NCBI GenBank assembly: GCA_002118135.1
Contig: BDIU01000165.1
Coordinates: 1-64,000 of the forward strand
Length of the DNA: 64,000 nucleotides
Direction: 5' to 3'
Origin: Trebouxia sp. TZW2008
Taxonomy: Eukaryota; Chlorophyta; Trebouxiophyceae; Trebouxiales; Trebouxiaceae
Part shown: piece by piece, positions 31,288 to 42,600 of the stretch
Numbering within the stretch: the stretch's first letter is position 1
Layout of the letters: each line of letters starts with the position of its first letter
Program-made: the position numbers and the translations under genes
The notes under the pieces: generated by a model
What the model was told of the DNA's origin: nothing
Seen by the model: only the letters and a program-made list of their open reading frames with translations
The model's database searches: none

Positions 31288-34200
31288 ATGCACTGTCTGC
31301 AAACAGGAACCGCAGGGCCCTGCTGCAGCTCACGATGCGTCCCGAGTACTGTCCTGCTGATGAGGTATTCTGCTCAGCATCGACGGCGATCGCATAAGCG
31401 TCGTTGCGCATGGTCGAGGACTAAGGCTCAAGCTGCAGAGGTATGTTAAACAGCGGTCTCAGGTTCATTGCTGCGTGAAGGCCCCAGGCGATTCTAAATG
31501 TGGTTGCGCCGCAATGCCGGCATATACATGCAAGCACACGCACCGTCGTATGATCAGCGGATCTGAGCCAGTCATATCGTTCATCAGCTTCTGCTGAGCA
31601 GCATCACCAAGTCGATCTTTCACTACGCAGGAGAGTCAGAAGGATGAAGCAAGGCGTCTGTTGGCCGAGGCTGAAGCACTTATGGCTGAGATCGGATCCG
31701 GTGACTACCAGGCTCGTCAAGCCAAAAGAGCAGCAGAAGAAGCTGAGAGGGCTGAAGAAGGGCTTGCTACACATGGGCTGAAACTATCGTGTGATGTGAA
31801 TGGGTGTGTCATTGTTCCCATACACGCAGATCAGTCAACACCAGGCCTAACAGGTGAAGCTCATGCTGTTTTATCGTTTGAAGGCTGGAATGTGGAATCT
31901 TGCTGTTCTGTACATCAAGCGTATCATTTGTCTATAAAGCATGTTAGACAGGCTCAGCAGGCCCAGCTTGGTACGTGTTGGAGTAACGAACTGTCTCCGA
32001 CCAGTTCAGTCCTGTGCTGATCTCAAGCACTTGGACTGGACATGAAGGGAAGAGTGGTCCTCGTAAATAGTTGTCTGCCAAGTTGTCTTGTTATTGTTCT
32101 TCTGTATATGGCTGATGTGATGTCTGCTGAAGGCTTCATATTCATTTTTGACCTGAGGCCTTTTGAGCAGCCGTGCATCACTTAGCTCAGCCAATGCTGC
32201 ACGTCCTCACTCTGGCTCAGCTAAATTTGCTATCTGCTGTTTACTGTTTGCACTTAACATCCTTTCAGAGACCCAGGAAGTCTATCAGGCAGATCTCCCC
32301 CAATGCAGGCAAAACAAACAGTAGCTGCACCTTAGGAATTTCAGTTGCTTGACATGGCACGTGCTGTAACCTCGCCTGGCTGTTTGCACAAAGTGTTACA
32401 GGCAGGTTTCTCCCTAGAGCAACAAAGGCAAACAGCAGCTGCGTCACAGAATTTTCAGTTGTCTGATACTGCACATGAAGTCATTGTGCTTTGAACCCAA
32501 GACCCCTCTGACTGCCTGCAGGAAGTCTTTCTGGCAGGTCCCCTCCCAAACAGCAGAAGCAGACAGCAGCTGCACCGCAGGACTTTCAGTTGTCTGAGGG
32601 TCAGGGTTGGAAAATGGGCTTTGACAGGCGGCCTCACAACCCTGCCAGCTTCTCAGCCTTGCTTGGAGGTGATGACTGGAGCATGGCCCTCAGCAAATAT
32701 GAGTATGATGACTTTTGCAAGGTAATTTTTGCATCTGACAATTCTGTATTTTGGACTCCTGGGTCACTTCATGCATCGCTGACTTGACTGTAAGACACTT
32801 GCCAAACAACCCTGCTAGCTTCTCAGCATTGCTTGGCGGTGTTGACTGGAGCATGGCACTCAGCAAATACGAGTATGATGACTTTTGCAATGTTAATACG
32901 AGTACGCTGAAATTTTCAAAGAAACTTGGAGCCTGATGAGTTTTGCATGGCGCTGGCATGACTTTTGTGTCATTTCATGCCTTTTTGAGCATTGCTTGGG
33001 GATGATGAATGGAGCATGGCGCTCAGTAAACATGAGTATGCTGATTTCGGCAAGGTAAGCACCAAACAGCTCATTATATATTTTCCGCAGCAATAAATGG
33101 GAGTCTGCAAAGGACGTTTTGATCTCATTCAGTAAGCAGCTTGCTGAGCATTTCGCCCTCCTGGCCTAGACTTCTGTGTCAGTTAATGTTGTTCTGATTT
33201 GCCTGGTAAGGTACTTGCCTCACAATGGTACCAGCTTCTCAGCACTGCTTGGGGGTAATGACTAGAGCATGGCCCTCAGCAAATGTGAGTATAATGACTT
33301 TTGCAAGGTACATCGTGCAGCTATCTGATCTGCAAGTTTTTGTGTGACAGGGCACAGGTGAAATCAGTTTGATTAGTGGCTGGTTGCTTTTGCCTGCAAG
33401 TTGACGCAAAGCATAGCAACCTCACAAACGATACTAAGCTTTCTTTGCACAGCCACTGGAGAGCTTCAGGCAGAGCACAACAGCACTTGCAAACTGCATG
33501 ATTTGCTGATCGTGCAGATACTGAAGAATGTGAGGCAAAGCATAAAAATTTGCTTAAGTTGCATGCACTTATCACTGCACTGTCAACACAGACATTTTTG
33601 CTGTTTCTTCTGCAGCCACTGCAGATTTGAGGCAGAACAGAACAGCCCTCATGAGCTGCTGTGCAAATGCAAAATGCAGCCTTTAAAGGAGTTGAGGCAG
33701 CGCAAAATGACCTTGGAATTGGGTGTTCTCTGTGTAGCTAATGGACAACTTGGGGAGGAGCATGACAGCCCACACAAAAAGCAAACATTGACCAATGTGC
33801 AACACCCCAAAGTTTGCAGCTGAGCTCAATCATGACATTGGGTGTTCACTGCGCAGCTACTGAAGAATTTGAGGCAGAGCATAGCAACCCTTGAGATTTG
33901 TGGTGAGTGGGGCACCGGCCAGCGTGCAAATGAAGACGCCTCGTTGGAGGTGAGGACCGAGAGAGTGTGGATGGAAGGCAGAGCTCAACAGAAGAGGCTG
34001 TCAGCTCTGCAGGTAAGCGGCCATCAGGAAAATAAGAAAAGGACAAAATAGGTCATGCAAACAAAGAACAAACTTAGAACGCAAAGCAGAAACACAAGGC
34101 ATTTGGCGCCAGTAGGAGAGCCCACTCTTGAGGTCAGAACTGAGAGAGTTTGTGTGGAGGGCAGAGCTCAACAGAAGAGGCTGTCAGCTCTGCAAGCAAG

Positions 34201-34922
34201 CAGCCATCAGGAAATAAGCAAAGAACAAAGTAGGAAACGAAACAAAAGAAACTGATTGAAAACACAAAGAAGAAAAATCCAGGCGTCAGCAGCAAAGCCA
34301 CTCTTGAGGTGAGGATTGAGAGGGTGGGGATGCAAGGCCAAGCTCAACAGAAGAGGCTGTCAGCTTTGCCAGTAAGCACCAAATTGAGCAATTTGCAGAA
34401 TGCTGCCATAGGCACTGCAATTGCAAGCTCTTTATGTAGATGGCATACCTGAGCGCCCATCTATCCAGCTTGACGCCATACTGTCCAGTTGTCAACAGGA
34501 GCTTGACAATTACTACTTCAAGTGAGCGGCTTGCAATTGGCCAGGCAGTCATGCATGACACTGTGGTGGTTTCTGCTCCAAGCCAACTCAGTGGAGGCAT
34601 GTCTTTGTGCACCCAGAGTTTGAGTACCTTTCTGCATCCTGCACATTTTGAGTTCTGCCACTATTGTCTTCAGGACTTTTGGACCCACGATGATGAGGAG
34701 GGCAATGAAGTACAGCTAGATGCAGACAAGTCAGCTTTTCAAGTACGATTCATTGTGTCAAGCCCAGGCCAAAGAGATGTTGAGGGGCGTTTTGATGCTG
34801 CTATCGTGATGCGCATACTGGAGCATCTTGATGCTGAGGAAGGGGCAAGCCGGGTGTCAAACTCGCTTGGCACAGTGCATTCACTTGGCACTGCGCAGTC
34901 CCCTGTTTCAGTTAGAGCCTAA
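31288..34922 (+). CDS. DUF1818-like plastid protein
   Basis: DUF1818 proteins are small cyanobacterial and plastid proteins of unknown function. Five exons join in phase: 31288-31440, 31631-31853, 32522-32721, 33857-34012 and 34674-34922, about 326 residues. Exon 1 is an Arg/Ser/Cys-rich transit peptide (YSAQHRRRSHKRRCAW). Exon 2 is a charged helix (DEARRLLAEAEALMAEIG). Exon 3 carries the family's GW..GFD and FSALLGGDDWSMALSKYEYD, and its end (DDFCK) runs straight into exon 4 (LLKNLRQSIATLE, then LEVRTERVWMEGRAQQKRL). Exon 5 has FQVRFIVSSPGQRDVEGRF and a helix like the family end. The family match is from memory of motifs. The C terminus is longer than in cyanobacteria, and its stop lies in a 21-bp tandem repeat. 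Introns around exons 3 and 4 are full of decayed exon copies. Confidence 0.75.
32262..32521 (+). repeat. Two acceptor-side copies before DUF1818 exon 3
   Basis: Copies of the exon 3 head (GAAGTCTTTCTGGCAGG... through the CAGCAGCTGCACC stretch and TTTCAGTTG) lie at about 32270-32350 and 32395-32475, upstream of the real start at 32522. Spacing is about 125-130 bp. Both have changed frames and stops. Confidence 0.8.
32797..33308 (+). repeat. Three donor-side copies of DUF1818 exon 3 tail
   Basis: The exon tail coding PASFSALLGGDDWSMALSKY is repeated at about 32805-32892, 32985-33053 and 33222-33308. The first has GGVDW and no stop, but its GT donor context is weak. The second has a stop before ALLG. 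The third has a stop in place of Trp (GGND*). Donor-like GTAAGC or GTACAT remains at the ends of the second and third. Confidence 0.9.
33450..33856 (+). repeat. Several acceptor-side copies before DUF1818 exon 4
   Basis: Fragments like the exon 4 head (CTGAAGAATTTGAGGCAGAGCA, coding LLKNLRQSI) recur at about 33452-33490, 33517-33555, 33614-33657 and 33680-33780, before the real exon at 33857. They diverge more than the other arrays in this gene, so the exact number is uncertain. Confidence 0.65.
34098..34372 (+). repeat. Two donor-side copies of DUF1818 exon 4 tail
   Basis: The exon 4 tail coding LEVRTERVWMEGRAQQKRLSAL is repeated at about 34110-34193 (nearly intact, with CVEG for WMEG, but GCAAGC instead of GTAAGC after the last CAG-like codon) and at about 34285-34372 (frame shifted, but with a GTAAGC donor). 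Units are about 175-185 bp apart. Confidence 0.9.
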
Positions 34923-35006
34923 CCTGTTTCAGTTAGAGCCTAACCTGTTTCAGTTAGAGCCTAACCTGTTTCAGTTAGAGCCTAACCTGTTTCAGTCAGA
35001 GCCTGA
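34902..35006 (+). repeat. 21-bp tandem repeat, five units, spanning the DUF1818 stop codon
   Basis: Five units of 21 bp run without gaps; four are identical and the last has two changes. The first unit ends exactly with the TAA stop at 34920-34922. Because 21 is a multiple of three, each further unit also ends with a stop in the same frame (TAA, TAA, TAA, TGA). In another frame the block reads LFQLEPN repeated. Confidence 0.95.
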
Positions 35007-35479
35007 ATTTCTGGCAGCTGCTGAATCCTTCAGTGTTAGATAGGGGCGTTGAGAAGATGTGAGAGCGCAAACTTGCCAGATTGCTTTTTGACATTTTGAG
35101 AATAGGACAGGAAGGAGGCAGAGTTCAAGAGAGAGATTTTGAGTTGAGTCAGTAGTCACTGCCTGTTTTGAAAGCACAACTCTGCAACTTTTGGCCTAAC
35201 AATTGCTAGTCTCGTCAGAAGTTGCCAGATTTGCTGCAGTTGGTAGTATTGCTCCTTTATGGCAATTGCCAGTTTTGAGAAGATCGCATCTGGAAGTTTG
35301 CGGAACTGACTGTGTGAAGAGGTGGGGAGAAGAAAGGTCTACTTTGTTGTAGGGACTGATAGACTGCAGCTTGCTGGTAGCAGGAGCAGAAATTGTGAGA
35401 TGTTGCAGACCAATAATCAACTAGACGGGCAGACAGCAGAAAATAAGCCAAATCAAGCTAACACTGGTCCACCTGTTAC
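34923..35479. other. 3' intergenic region between DUF1818-like and kinesin genes
   Basis: About 560 bp between two converging genes. It starts with the rest of the 21-bp repeat. No other feature is supported. Confidence 0.55.
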
Positions 35480-38400
35480 CTACTTGCGTATGGCAGTTCG
35501 CTCTGTAGGCCGATTTTCTTTTGCATCCTGGAACTTGCGCTGCGGCGTTTTCAGTACAACACTGCTGACTTTGCTGGCAAAACCCAGGGAAGACAATGTC
35601 TCTGTCGCGTGATTGGCTGTTGAGGCCAGATTGCAGAACATGAGAGCCTTTGCGTCGCCACCCAAGGAGTCTTGCAACAACATTGTCAACTTGGAGTTCC
35701 TGCAAGCAACATTCCAAATCAATGCTGCAGCAAAGGCACATCATGCATTTGCCTTGCCTGCTGCACAAAGCCAATACAGCTAGATTTGACCAAGCAATGA
35801 TGCAGGGTGCACCCAGGCCAACATCAAAAATTTTGTGCAAAGCTGTGCATGTTAGGTGCAAGCAGTCATGCAGCATGCTCATGCACAGGCAAAAACACTG
35901 CTGTGCTGCCAGTTACCTGTAAGGGACATGTTTCGACTGTTGCATCAAGGCCGAAATGACATTGCCAAGCTCCAACAAAGACTTGTTGATGTTCTGAGCC
36001 TCTGTCAGCGTCAAGCCGGTGGCGCCGGTCTTTGTGATGCGCTCGCTGCCGGCCAAGTCGCACAGCGTCAGCTTGCCAACCGTTCGTACGCCGGAGGCTG
36101 AATCGGTGGCTGCCACATGAACGATGAGCAGGCAGTGGCTTCGACTGCTTCGGGCATTGATGTCATGGCAGCCCACCGCTCTGTGCTCAAAGCCTTTCTC
36201 CATGATCTCGAAGATCTGCTCGGGCGTGGTCACCTCTGCACATGCACACACTCTGAAAGGTCAGACAAGGCCGAGCAGATTTGTTGAACAGCAGCTTTGG
36301 CTTAGGCTTGGTGTCAGAGGCCAACATTGTGCCGGTCAAAGTTGACCATGCCACAGCTGACTTTGACCTGACAGTGTACAGCCTGCTAGTCTCTGTGACT
36401 GACTCAGCAATCAGGCAGTGACCACAGGCCGACACGTCGATGTGTTCACCTGACTGTGTGAGGTCTGGAATGGTGAAGCCTGTTGGGCCCTTCTGCAACT
36501 CAGGAACAGGCCTGCCTTCTTCAGCTAGCAGATCACGCACCATCTCATTGTAAATTTCCACAATGCTCACGCTGATGGCATAGCTGGCATCAGAACGCTC
36601 ATTGGCAATGGACCTGTAACAAAGGTTGCAGCAGTCACAGCAGCTCATGGTGATACTCGACAGCAGATGTATTGGACTTCATACATTATCAGGCAGTGAG
36701 CTCCCTGACTTCTTAACCTGCCAAGGCCTCCTCATGAGGACAGTGACCCACACAGTGGCTTGCAAACATTTTGCATCATGCACATGTGACATAATACACC
36801 ATTTGGCAGCGACAGCTTTCATCGAAACAGGTCTCTATGCAGCATGAGTGTTTGTCACTCGATGATGAAGGGGCTTGACCTAAACAGCTCCTTCATGGCC
36901 CTGAAATTGATGCCTGGATCCTGTTTGCTGCCCTCCATGGTGTGCGTCTTGCCGGCGCCTGCAAGCAGCATAGTACAGCATGCAGCTTGACATAATCATT
37001 ACACTTAATCATATTCACAAGTACAGTCAGTGTTAATATCAATGTGAGACGCACATGTACTTGATGTGCCTGACAAGTCAGTCACAACAGGTTTAACTAT
37101 GACAATAACTAGCCAATGAGTCTTCTGCTCAGCTCTGACGTCATAAGCGACTGCGCCTGCAAATACAGGCTTGCTCCGTCATGGCTTATAACACCATTTT
37201 CTGCACCACTACCTGCTTTGTAGAGAGATTCCATGACAGCAATTTGCAGCAAAGGTTGCTGAATCGAAAGGAGAGGGTTTGAACAAAAAAGCATCATGAC
37301 AATGCCTACGGAGGGGAGGAGATTCTTACATGCTTCAGCAAGACAACAAGTCTGATCGCATGTGCCAGAAAATGACAATCAAAGTGCGGACAGGAAATTT
37401 GCCACATTTCTGGAGCTGAAGTGCATGATGGCTCAAAGCAAGTTTGTGCAAAGCAGCACTAAGTTGCCGGGCAAAGCCTGTCAGAGTCCAACTTGTCCAG
37501 GACAGTTAGACAGTGCATGAACACTGAGCACATACCGGTCTGGCCATAGGCAAAGATGCAGACATTGTAGCCATCTAGAGCTGAGGTGACCAGCTGAGAC
37601 ACATCTTCAAAGATGCCTTCTTGCCGCACCTCTGGTCCAAAGACCCTGTCAAAGTCAAATGCCTGCAGCACAGTAGTTCAATCTGACACTGCACACAGCT
37701 TTGATGCCAAGGCGTCTTGCCTTGCACTCCCAGACACTCAGCCAGTGACCCCATATGCAGCTGTCAGTGATCACCGCATGAACCCAGCACGATTGAGGCA
37801 AAGCTGTGTCTGAGAGTAGCGTGTGGGATGAGCAATTGGCTACTCAGTTGCACCAAGAGCATGTGAGCTTTGAAGGTGGGGGTTGGGGGGGGGGGGGCGC
37901 TGTGGTGCAGAGGCAGCCTGACCTTGGTGGAACCAAGAGCTGTGCATTGCAGCCTATGGCCATCCTGGCATTTGAGGACGCTGGCTTGTCCCACTGCCAC
38001 TTCTTCCCCACTCAGAGGCTTCACCCTCACATATACCCTGCATGCAAGCAAAGTTAAGATTGACACCATTGACCCGCCCCAGCTGGTGTACTCGTCAGCG
38101 GAGGTCCTTGATGACCTATGAACAGTGCACAATCAGCAACTGCTTCTCTGTGCAAAACAGTGCGCACCTGATGTTGCCACGCAGCTCTTGCACCACATTG
38201 TGAAGGCGGCGTCGCTCCAAGGCCTCTCTTGCATACGCAGCCTTGTTCTCTGCTAGTGCTACTTCCTGCAAGCAGAAGTCTGATTGAAGCCCTGGCATAA
38301 GCATGCAAATGGCCTTATAGCAGGATTCACAGATCACAACATGACACTTGCCAGCCTCAGAAGCCTAGAGAACATGCCTGGTGCTTCTGCAATGAGGTGA

Positions 38401-38901
38401 TGCCAATGCTGGCTCCCTCCGCCAGCATTGCAATGCAATTCTTGAAGCAGCAGGTAGTTAGATGGGTGCGCATATACAGAAGTACTGCTACACCATGACT
38501 TCATACTCAATGCAAATAATCCAGGATAGCACTGGTTTGAGACAGTTGATTGCTCCAGTATGTACCTAGCTGGGCCTGCTGAGCCTGTCCAGCACAAGTT
38601 TGGAATGTATGAATGAAAGAATGAATGAGTGGATGAATGAACAAACAAAGGAATGACATGAAAACCCTCAGCAGCTTTTAAGAAAACTTGCCTGATGTTT
38701 CAGCAGTGAAGTGATGCCAGATCTCGCTCCCTCAACCAGCATGGGGATAAAGTCCTCCAGGGCTTTTGCCTCGCTCCTAAGGGAGTTTTGAAGCGCCCTG
38801 GCTGAGGCAATGCCCCTCCTGAGCCCGCACACACTGCTGGACAGACGCTGCTCAATCTCCTGGTCTGCCAACATGCCAATGTCCCTGTGGCATGGCAGCA
38901 T
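35480..38901 (-). CDS. Kinesin-14-type motor with the motor domain at the C terminus
   Basis: Microtubule motor of the minus-end-directed class. Eight exons join in phase: 38692-38884, 38168-38265, 37923-38037, 37536-37662, 36880-36958, 36450-36613, 35917-36235 and 35480-35699, about 437 residues. The first two form a short coiled-coil stalk ([30 protein letters not shown]). The neck [14 protein letters not shown] is typical of kinesin-14. Motor landmarks follow in order: [14 protein letters not shown] (P-loop), [27 protein letters not shown] (switch I), LCDLAGSER (switch II), [34 protein letters not shown]. It ends PTERTAIRK and TAG. The first exon ends in a GC donor (CAGGCAAGT). An ATG at 38901 could start a stand-alone protein. 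However, the acceptor at 38885 is in phase with the filamin exon ending at 39623, so this may be the C-terminal part of a larger protein. Confidence 0.9.
37884..37898. repeat. Poly-G run in a kinesin intron
   Basis: About 13 G in a row after GGGGGTT. On the transcript strand it is poly-C. Such runs often give sequencing or assembly length errors. Confidence 0.85.
38385..38450 (-). repeat. Donor-side copy of the first kinesin exon tail
   Basis: The end of the exon at 38692 (coding [17 protein letters not shown], then GC donor GCAAGT) is repeated as [17 protein letters not shown] followed by GCATGT. It is one decayed copy about 300 bp downstream in the gene's direction. Confidence 0.8.
38606..38652. 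repeat. Imperfect GAAT tetranucleotide repeat in a kinesin intron
   Basis: A run of GAATGAAAGAATGAATGAG-type units with interruptions, inside the intron after the first kinesin exon. Simple slippage repeat. Confidence 0.8.
38686..38692 (-). other. GC-AG intron donor in the kinesin gene
   Basis: The exon ends with AAACATCAG and is followed by GCAAGT on the minus strand, in phase with the next exon. A decayed copy of the same junction at about 38390 carries GCATGT. Confidence 0.75.
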
Positions 38902-39622
38902 TTGTATTTGCTGACTTGATGGAAAGAATAGGCTTCTGTCGAGTTTCTCTTAAAACTAGAGTCAATAGTTGCGCTTGCACTCTGTTGCATAATCGTCTGC
39001 AGCTTGTTCATTTGTAGGGATTTGAACAGAGCTGTTTAGAGGCATTGCATTGCTTCAAATGCACCTAGCAAGGTCATGAAACCTGATGAAACAGGAAGCA
39101 TATAAATGATGATGCATGTCAGCAAGCAGTCATTGTGCGCTCTGCAGCTGACTTGACAAGTGCTCTTTGCTGTCTAGCTTTTGCTTGGCTGAAACTGCAC
39201 TCTCTGCAAGTCAGAAAGGTTGAAATGGGTGACCAATCTCAACCATGGCGGTCAATCAATGCATTCATCATGCAAGGTCTGAATGCATGACTGTGTGCAA
39301 GTTTACAGTTATCTATCAATCAATCAAATAGCAGTGAAAAGCATTGATTAAGCCAAGATTCACATCATTTCAACAATTGATCAAAGCAGGTTGTGCAGAG
39401 TTCAAATAATGCATGAGATACCATGTGACTGTGTTGTGCTGCTTACCACACATGGTTTTGCAATCAGAGCAGGCTTACGTGCACTTGAGCAATTGTGTTT
39501 TGCTGGACTACAGTCAAGAGCAGCTTGAGTAGCATTCAAATTACTGTTTGTTTGATTTGCACAGCAACCAAAACAACCTTTTGGTGCACTTGTTTGTCTT
39601 GCACGCAACTGAAGAGACTCAC

Positions 39623-42600
39623 CTGAAGGCTGTGATACAGGCAGGGCTGCCAGACACATGAGCCCCGTCCAACGTCACACTGGCCCTGTAACTGCCCTCA
39701 GCTGGTACGGTGTACTGCACTGCGTATGTGCCGTCATTACGATCAGTCACAGCAATGCTGTCCTTGGACACACCAGCTATCTGGACTGTGAAGCTGACGC
39801 CTCCTGATGAGCAAGAATTTTGGAAGCTGTCATGCGCCTGCAGCAGAGACTGACTTTGTTGATTGATAAGGTACACTGCACTGCACTGCATACGTGCCGT
39901 CATTACGGTCAGTCACAGTGATGCTGTCCTTGAACACACCAGCTATTTGGACTGTGAAGCTGACGCCTCCTGATGAGCAAGCGTTTTGGAAGCTGTCATG
40001 CTCCTGCAGCAGAGACTGACTTTGTTGATTGATAAGGTAGACTGCAGTGCACTGCATACGTGCCGTCATTACAGTCAGTCACAGCAATGCTGTCCTTGGA
40101 CACACCAGCTATCTGGACTTTGAAGGTGACGCCTCCTGATGAGCAAGCGTTGTGGAAGCTATCATGTGCCTGCAGCAGAGACAAACTTGGTTGAGTGTGA
40201 TGGTGTACTGCAAAGCATATGTGCCGTCATTCCGGTCAGTCACAGTAGTGCTGTCTTTTTTAAATGCCTGCAATCTGTACTGTGAAGCTGACGAGTCTTG
40301 ATGAGCAGGGGTTGTGGAAGCTGTCATGTGCCTGCAGCAGAGAGCCAGGTTCTGGTGGCTCAGCAGAAGACGATCTACAAGAGATAGGGAGAAGTAAAAA
40401 ATGTGATGTGCATGCAGCAGAGACTCTGCTGGTTCAGCAAGAAGTCGACAGCACAGAGAAGCAACGCTGCTGTGTGCATGGAACAGAACTTATGCCGACA
40501 GCAGCAAGGGCAGGGGCTTCTGCAGAAGCAGAAGTCATGGTGGAAGAAGAAGCAAAAGACAGAGTTGTATGCAGCATCAGATAATTGACTGGGAGAACTA
40601 GGGCTTTTTGGGAAGAGGAGAGGAGCGGAAATGCAGACAATCTGGCTTGCTGCATTTACGCTCACAGCTTTTGGGCTATGCATCACAGCAATACTTTGAG
40701 GTGCCAGTGACCCACCTGAACTGTGAAGCCAGCTGCAACGTTGGCGATGGCGCCTTGCATTGGCCAAAATCCTGATAGACGACAGCAGCTGGCATCAGCG
40801 GTCCCTTCCTCTACTTCCGCAGCCTGACTGGCTACGACTACTGGCTTAGTATCAGCAGCAGCATTGTCCCCAGCAATGTGTGAGGTGTATACAATCCATT
40901 TGCCAGTCTGTGGCAAGACCAGATGAGCTGTAACCGCCCTGGGAGCCTGTAGGGTTTCTGTAGTGTGGGCAGGGATGATGCTGTCTCCTAACCCGGCCTC
41001 AACTTTGAACACTCCGCCTGCAACGTGAAGGCAGTATGTTGGAAAGTCCGATAACTAACAACTGTTGTCATCATTATAATGTTCAAAACAAGCCCAAGCT
41101 GGCAAGACAGGACTTGGGCTCCACATGCCGCAGAAGCTGTTCTGGAATGCATAACCTGTTGTGTGTCGTACTACATCCTGCAGCACCCATCCAGAGCACC
41201 AACATTTCCACAAGCGTCATGAGGTGATATCCATGTGAATGCATGTTCCGCTCCTCTTCCAATGCCTTTGTCAGGAATGGTAATGCTAGATGCTGATGCA
41301 CTATTAACACTCACACTGAGGACAAGTTTGAAAACACCGGCGGCAAAAAAGCATCTGAACATCAGACGTCCCGACCAAGATGCTCGATACAAGGCAGGGC
41401 AGGACTGGGACCACAGACCCCGTGATGCTCAAAACTTAGCAAGCCTGGGAAGACATGACTTGGGCCGCACAGCAATCTACTGTGTTGGTCTTGCAATGCA
41501 GTGCCTATCTACAGCGCCGGCATTCCCAACAGCATTATTTGGTTGAATGCCCAATTCATAAGCCACTCCAGCAACAAGCCTGTCAAGCAGCCTCTACACA
41601 ACTAGCTGCTGTGCACTCACAGGACCTGGGGCAAGTGTAATGCTTTGCATCTGCAGTTCAGCAGACCCTAAGAACAAGTCCACACATAAACAGCAATAAT
41701 GAAAAGCGTACCTAGGGCGCCAGGGTTCCCAAAGACATCATGAGGTTGGATCCTCATGTCATACGCCACTCCAGCAACAAGCCTATCTGGTAGCCTCTGG
41801 ACATGGACTCTTTCTGCGCTCACAGGACCAGGGGCAACCGTGATGCTGTGCGTCTGACTCCTGGCTGGCACTGTGACTTGCTGCCCACTTGCAGTGTCTG
41901 CCAATGAGACCGTGACGTAGTATGACCCAGCCGCAGTGAGAGGGGCTGTGAAGACTGTGCCCTGGGGCTGTTGCAGCAGGGGAATCTGGCCAGCTAGGCC
42001 AGATGCTATGGCTGATAAAGTTGCCTTGCTGACATCTGCAGAACACAGATTACACTGTTTCCTGGATACAGAAACTCTGTACCACTGAGCAGGGATGAGG
42101 AAGATTCACTAATATGCCAGCTGCACTACAAGAGGATGTGAAGACTGTGCCCTGGGGCTATTGCAGCAGGGGAATTTGGCCAGCTGGGCCAGATGCTATG
42201 GCTGATAAAATTGCCTTGCTGACATCTGCGGAGCACAAAGCAGGTTGGTCCAAGATGAGAAGCCGTCTGTGGTCACTGGCTGCCTGACCAGCTTGCAAGC
42301 AGACAAGATGATGTGCTTGGTCCGTAGCTGCAACCTAGAACTGTTCTTGCCTGCTTGTTGCCACAAGCATCTTGCAAGTCAAGCTTAGGGGTCTACAGGG
42401 GCTCAGAAAATCTGGAAAGTGGCCATACTATGTGTGCAGGTTTGCGGGATTTTGCAGGACAGTGTGTGTGGGCTACACTAGCAATGTACTGATGTCGAGG
42501 CAGATTTGTATGGGGTGCCAGCGCACGGCCAAAGGTCATTGGGTTTGGGTGCTCGCCCCCAAGGGGGGAGCGGGGTGTGTAGAGGCCTGATCAAGCTTAA

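Noticed and set aside
34828..35043. Frame with the repeated peptide LFQLEPN
   Set aside because: It is the second frame of the 21-bp repeat at a gene end. The other frame continues the DUF1818-like protein and stops at 34922.
39402..39659. Frame downstream of the last filamin exon as extra coding sequence
   Set aside because: It is in a different frame from the filamin repeat and shows no domain; it lies in the intron between filamin and kinesin parts.
39838..40332. Regularly spaced repeats that might suggest a CRISPR array
   Set aside because: Units are 165 bp, coding in part, diverged, in a eukaryotic intron, and lack short identical repeats with unique spacers.
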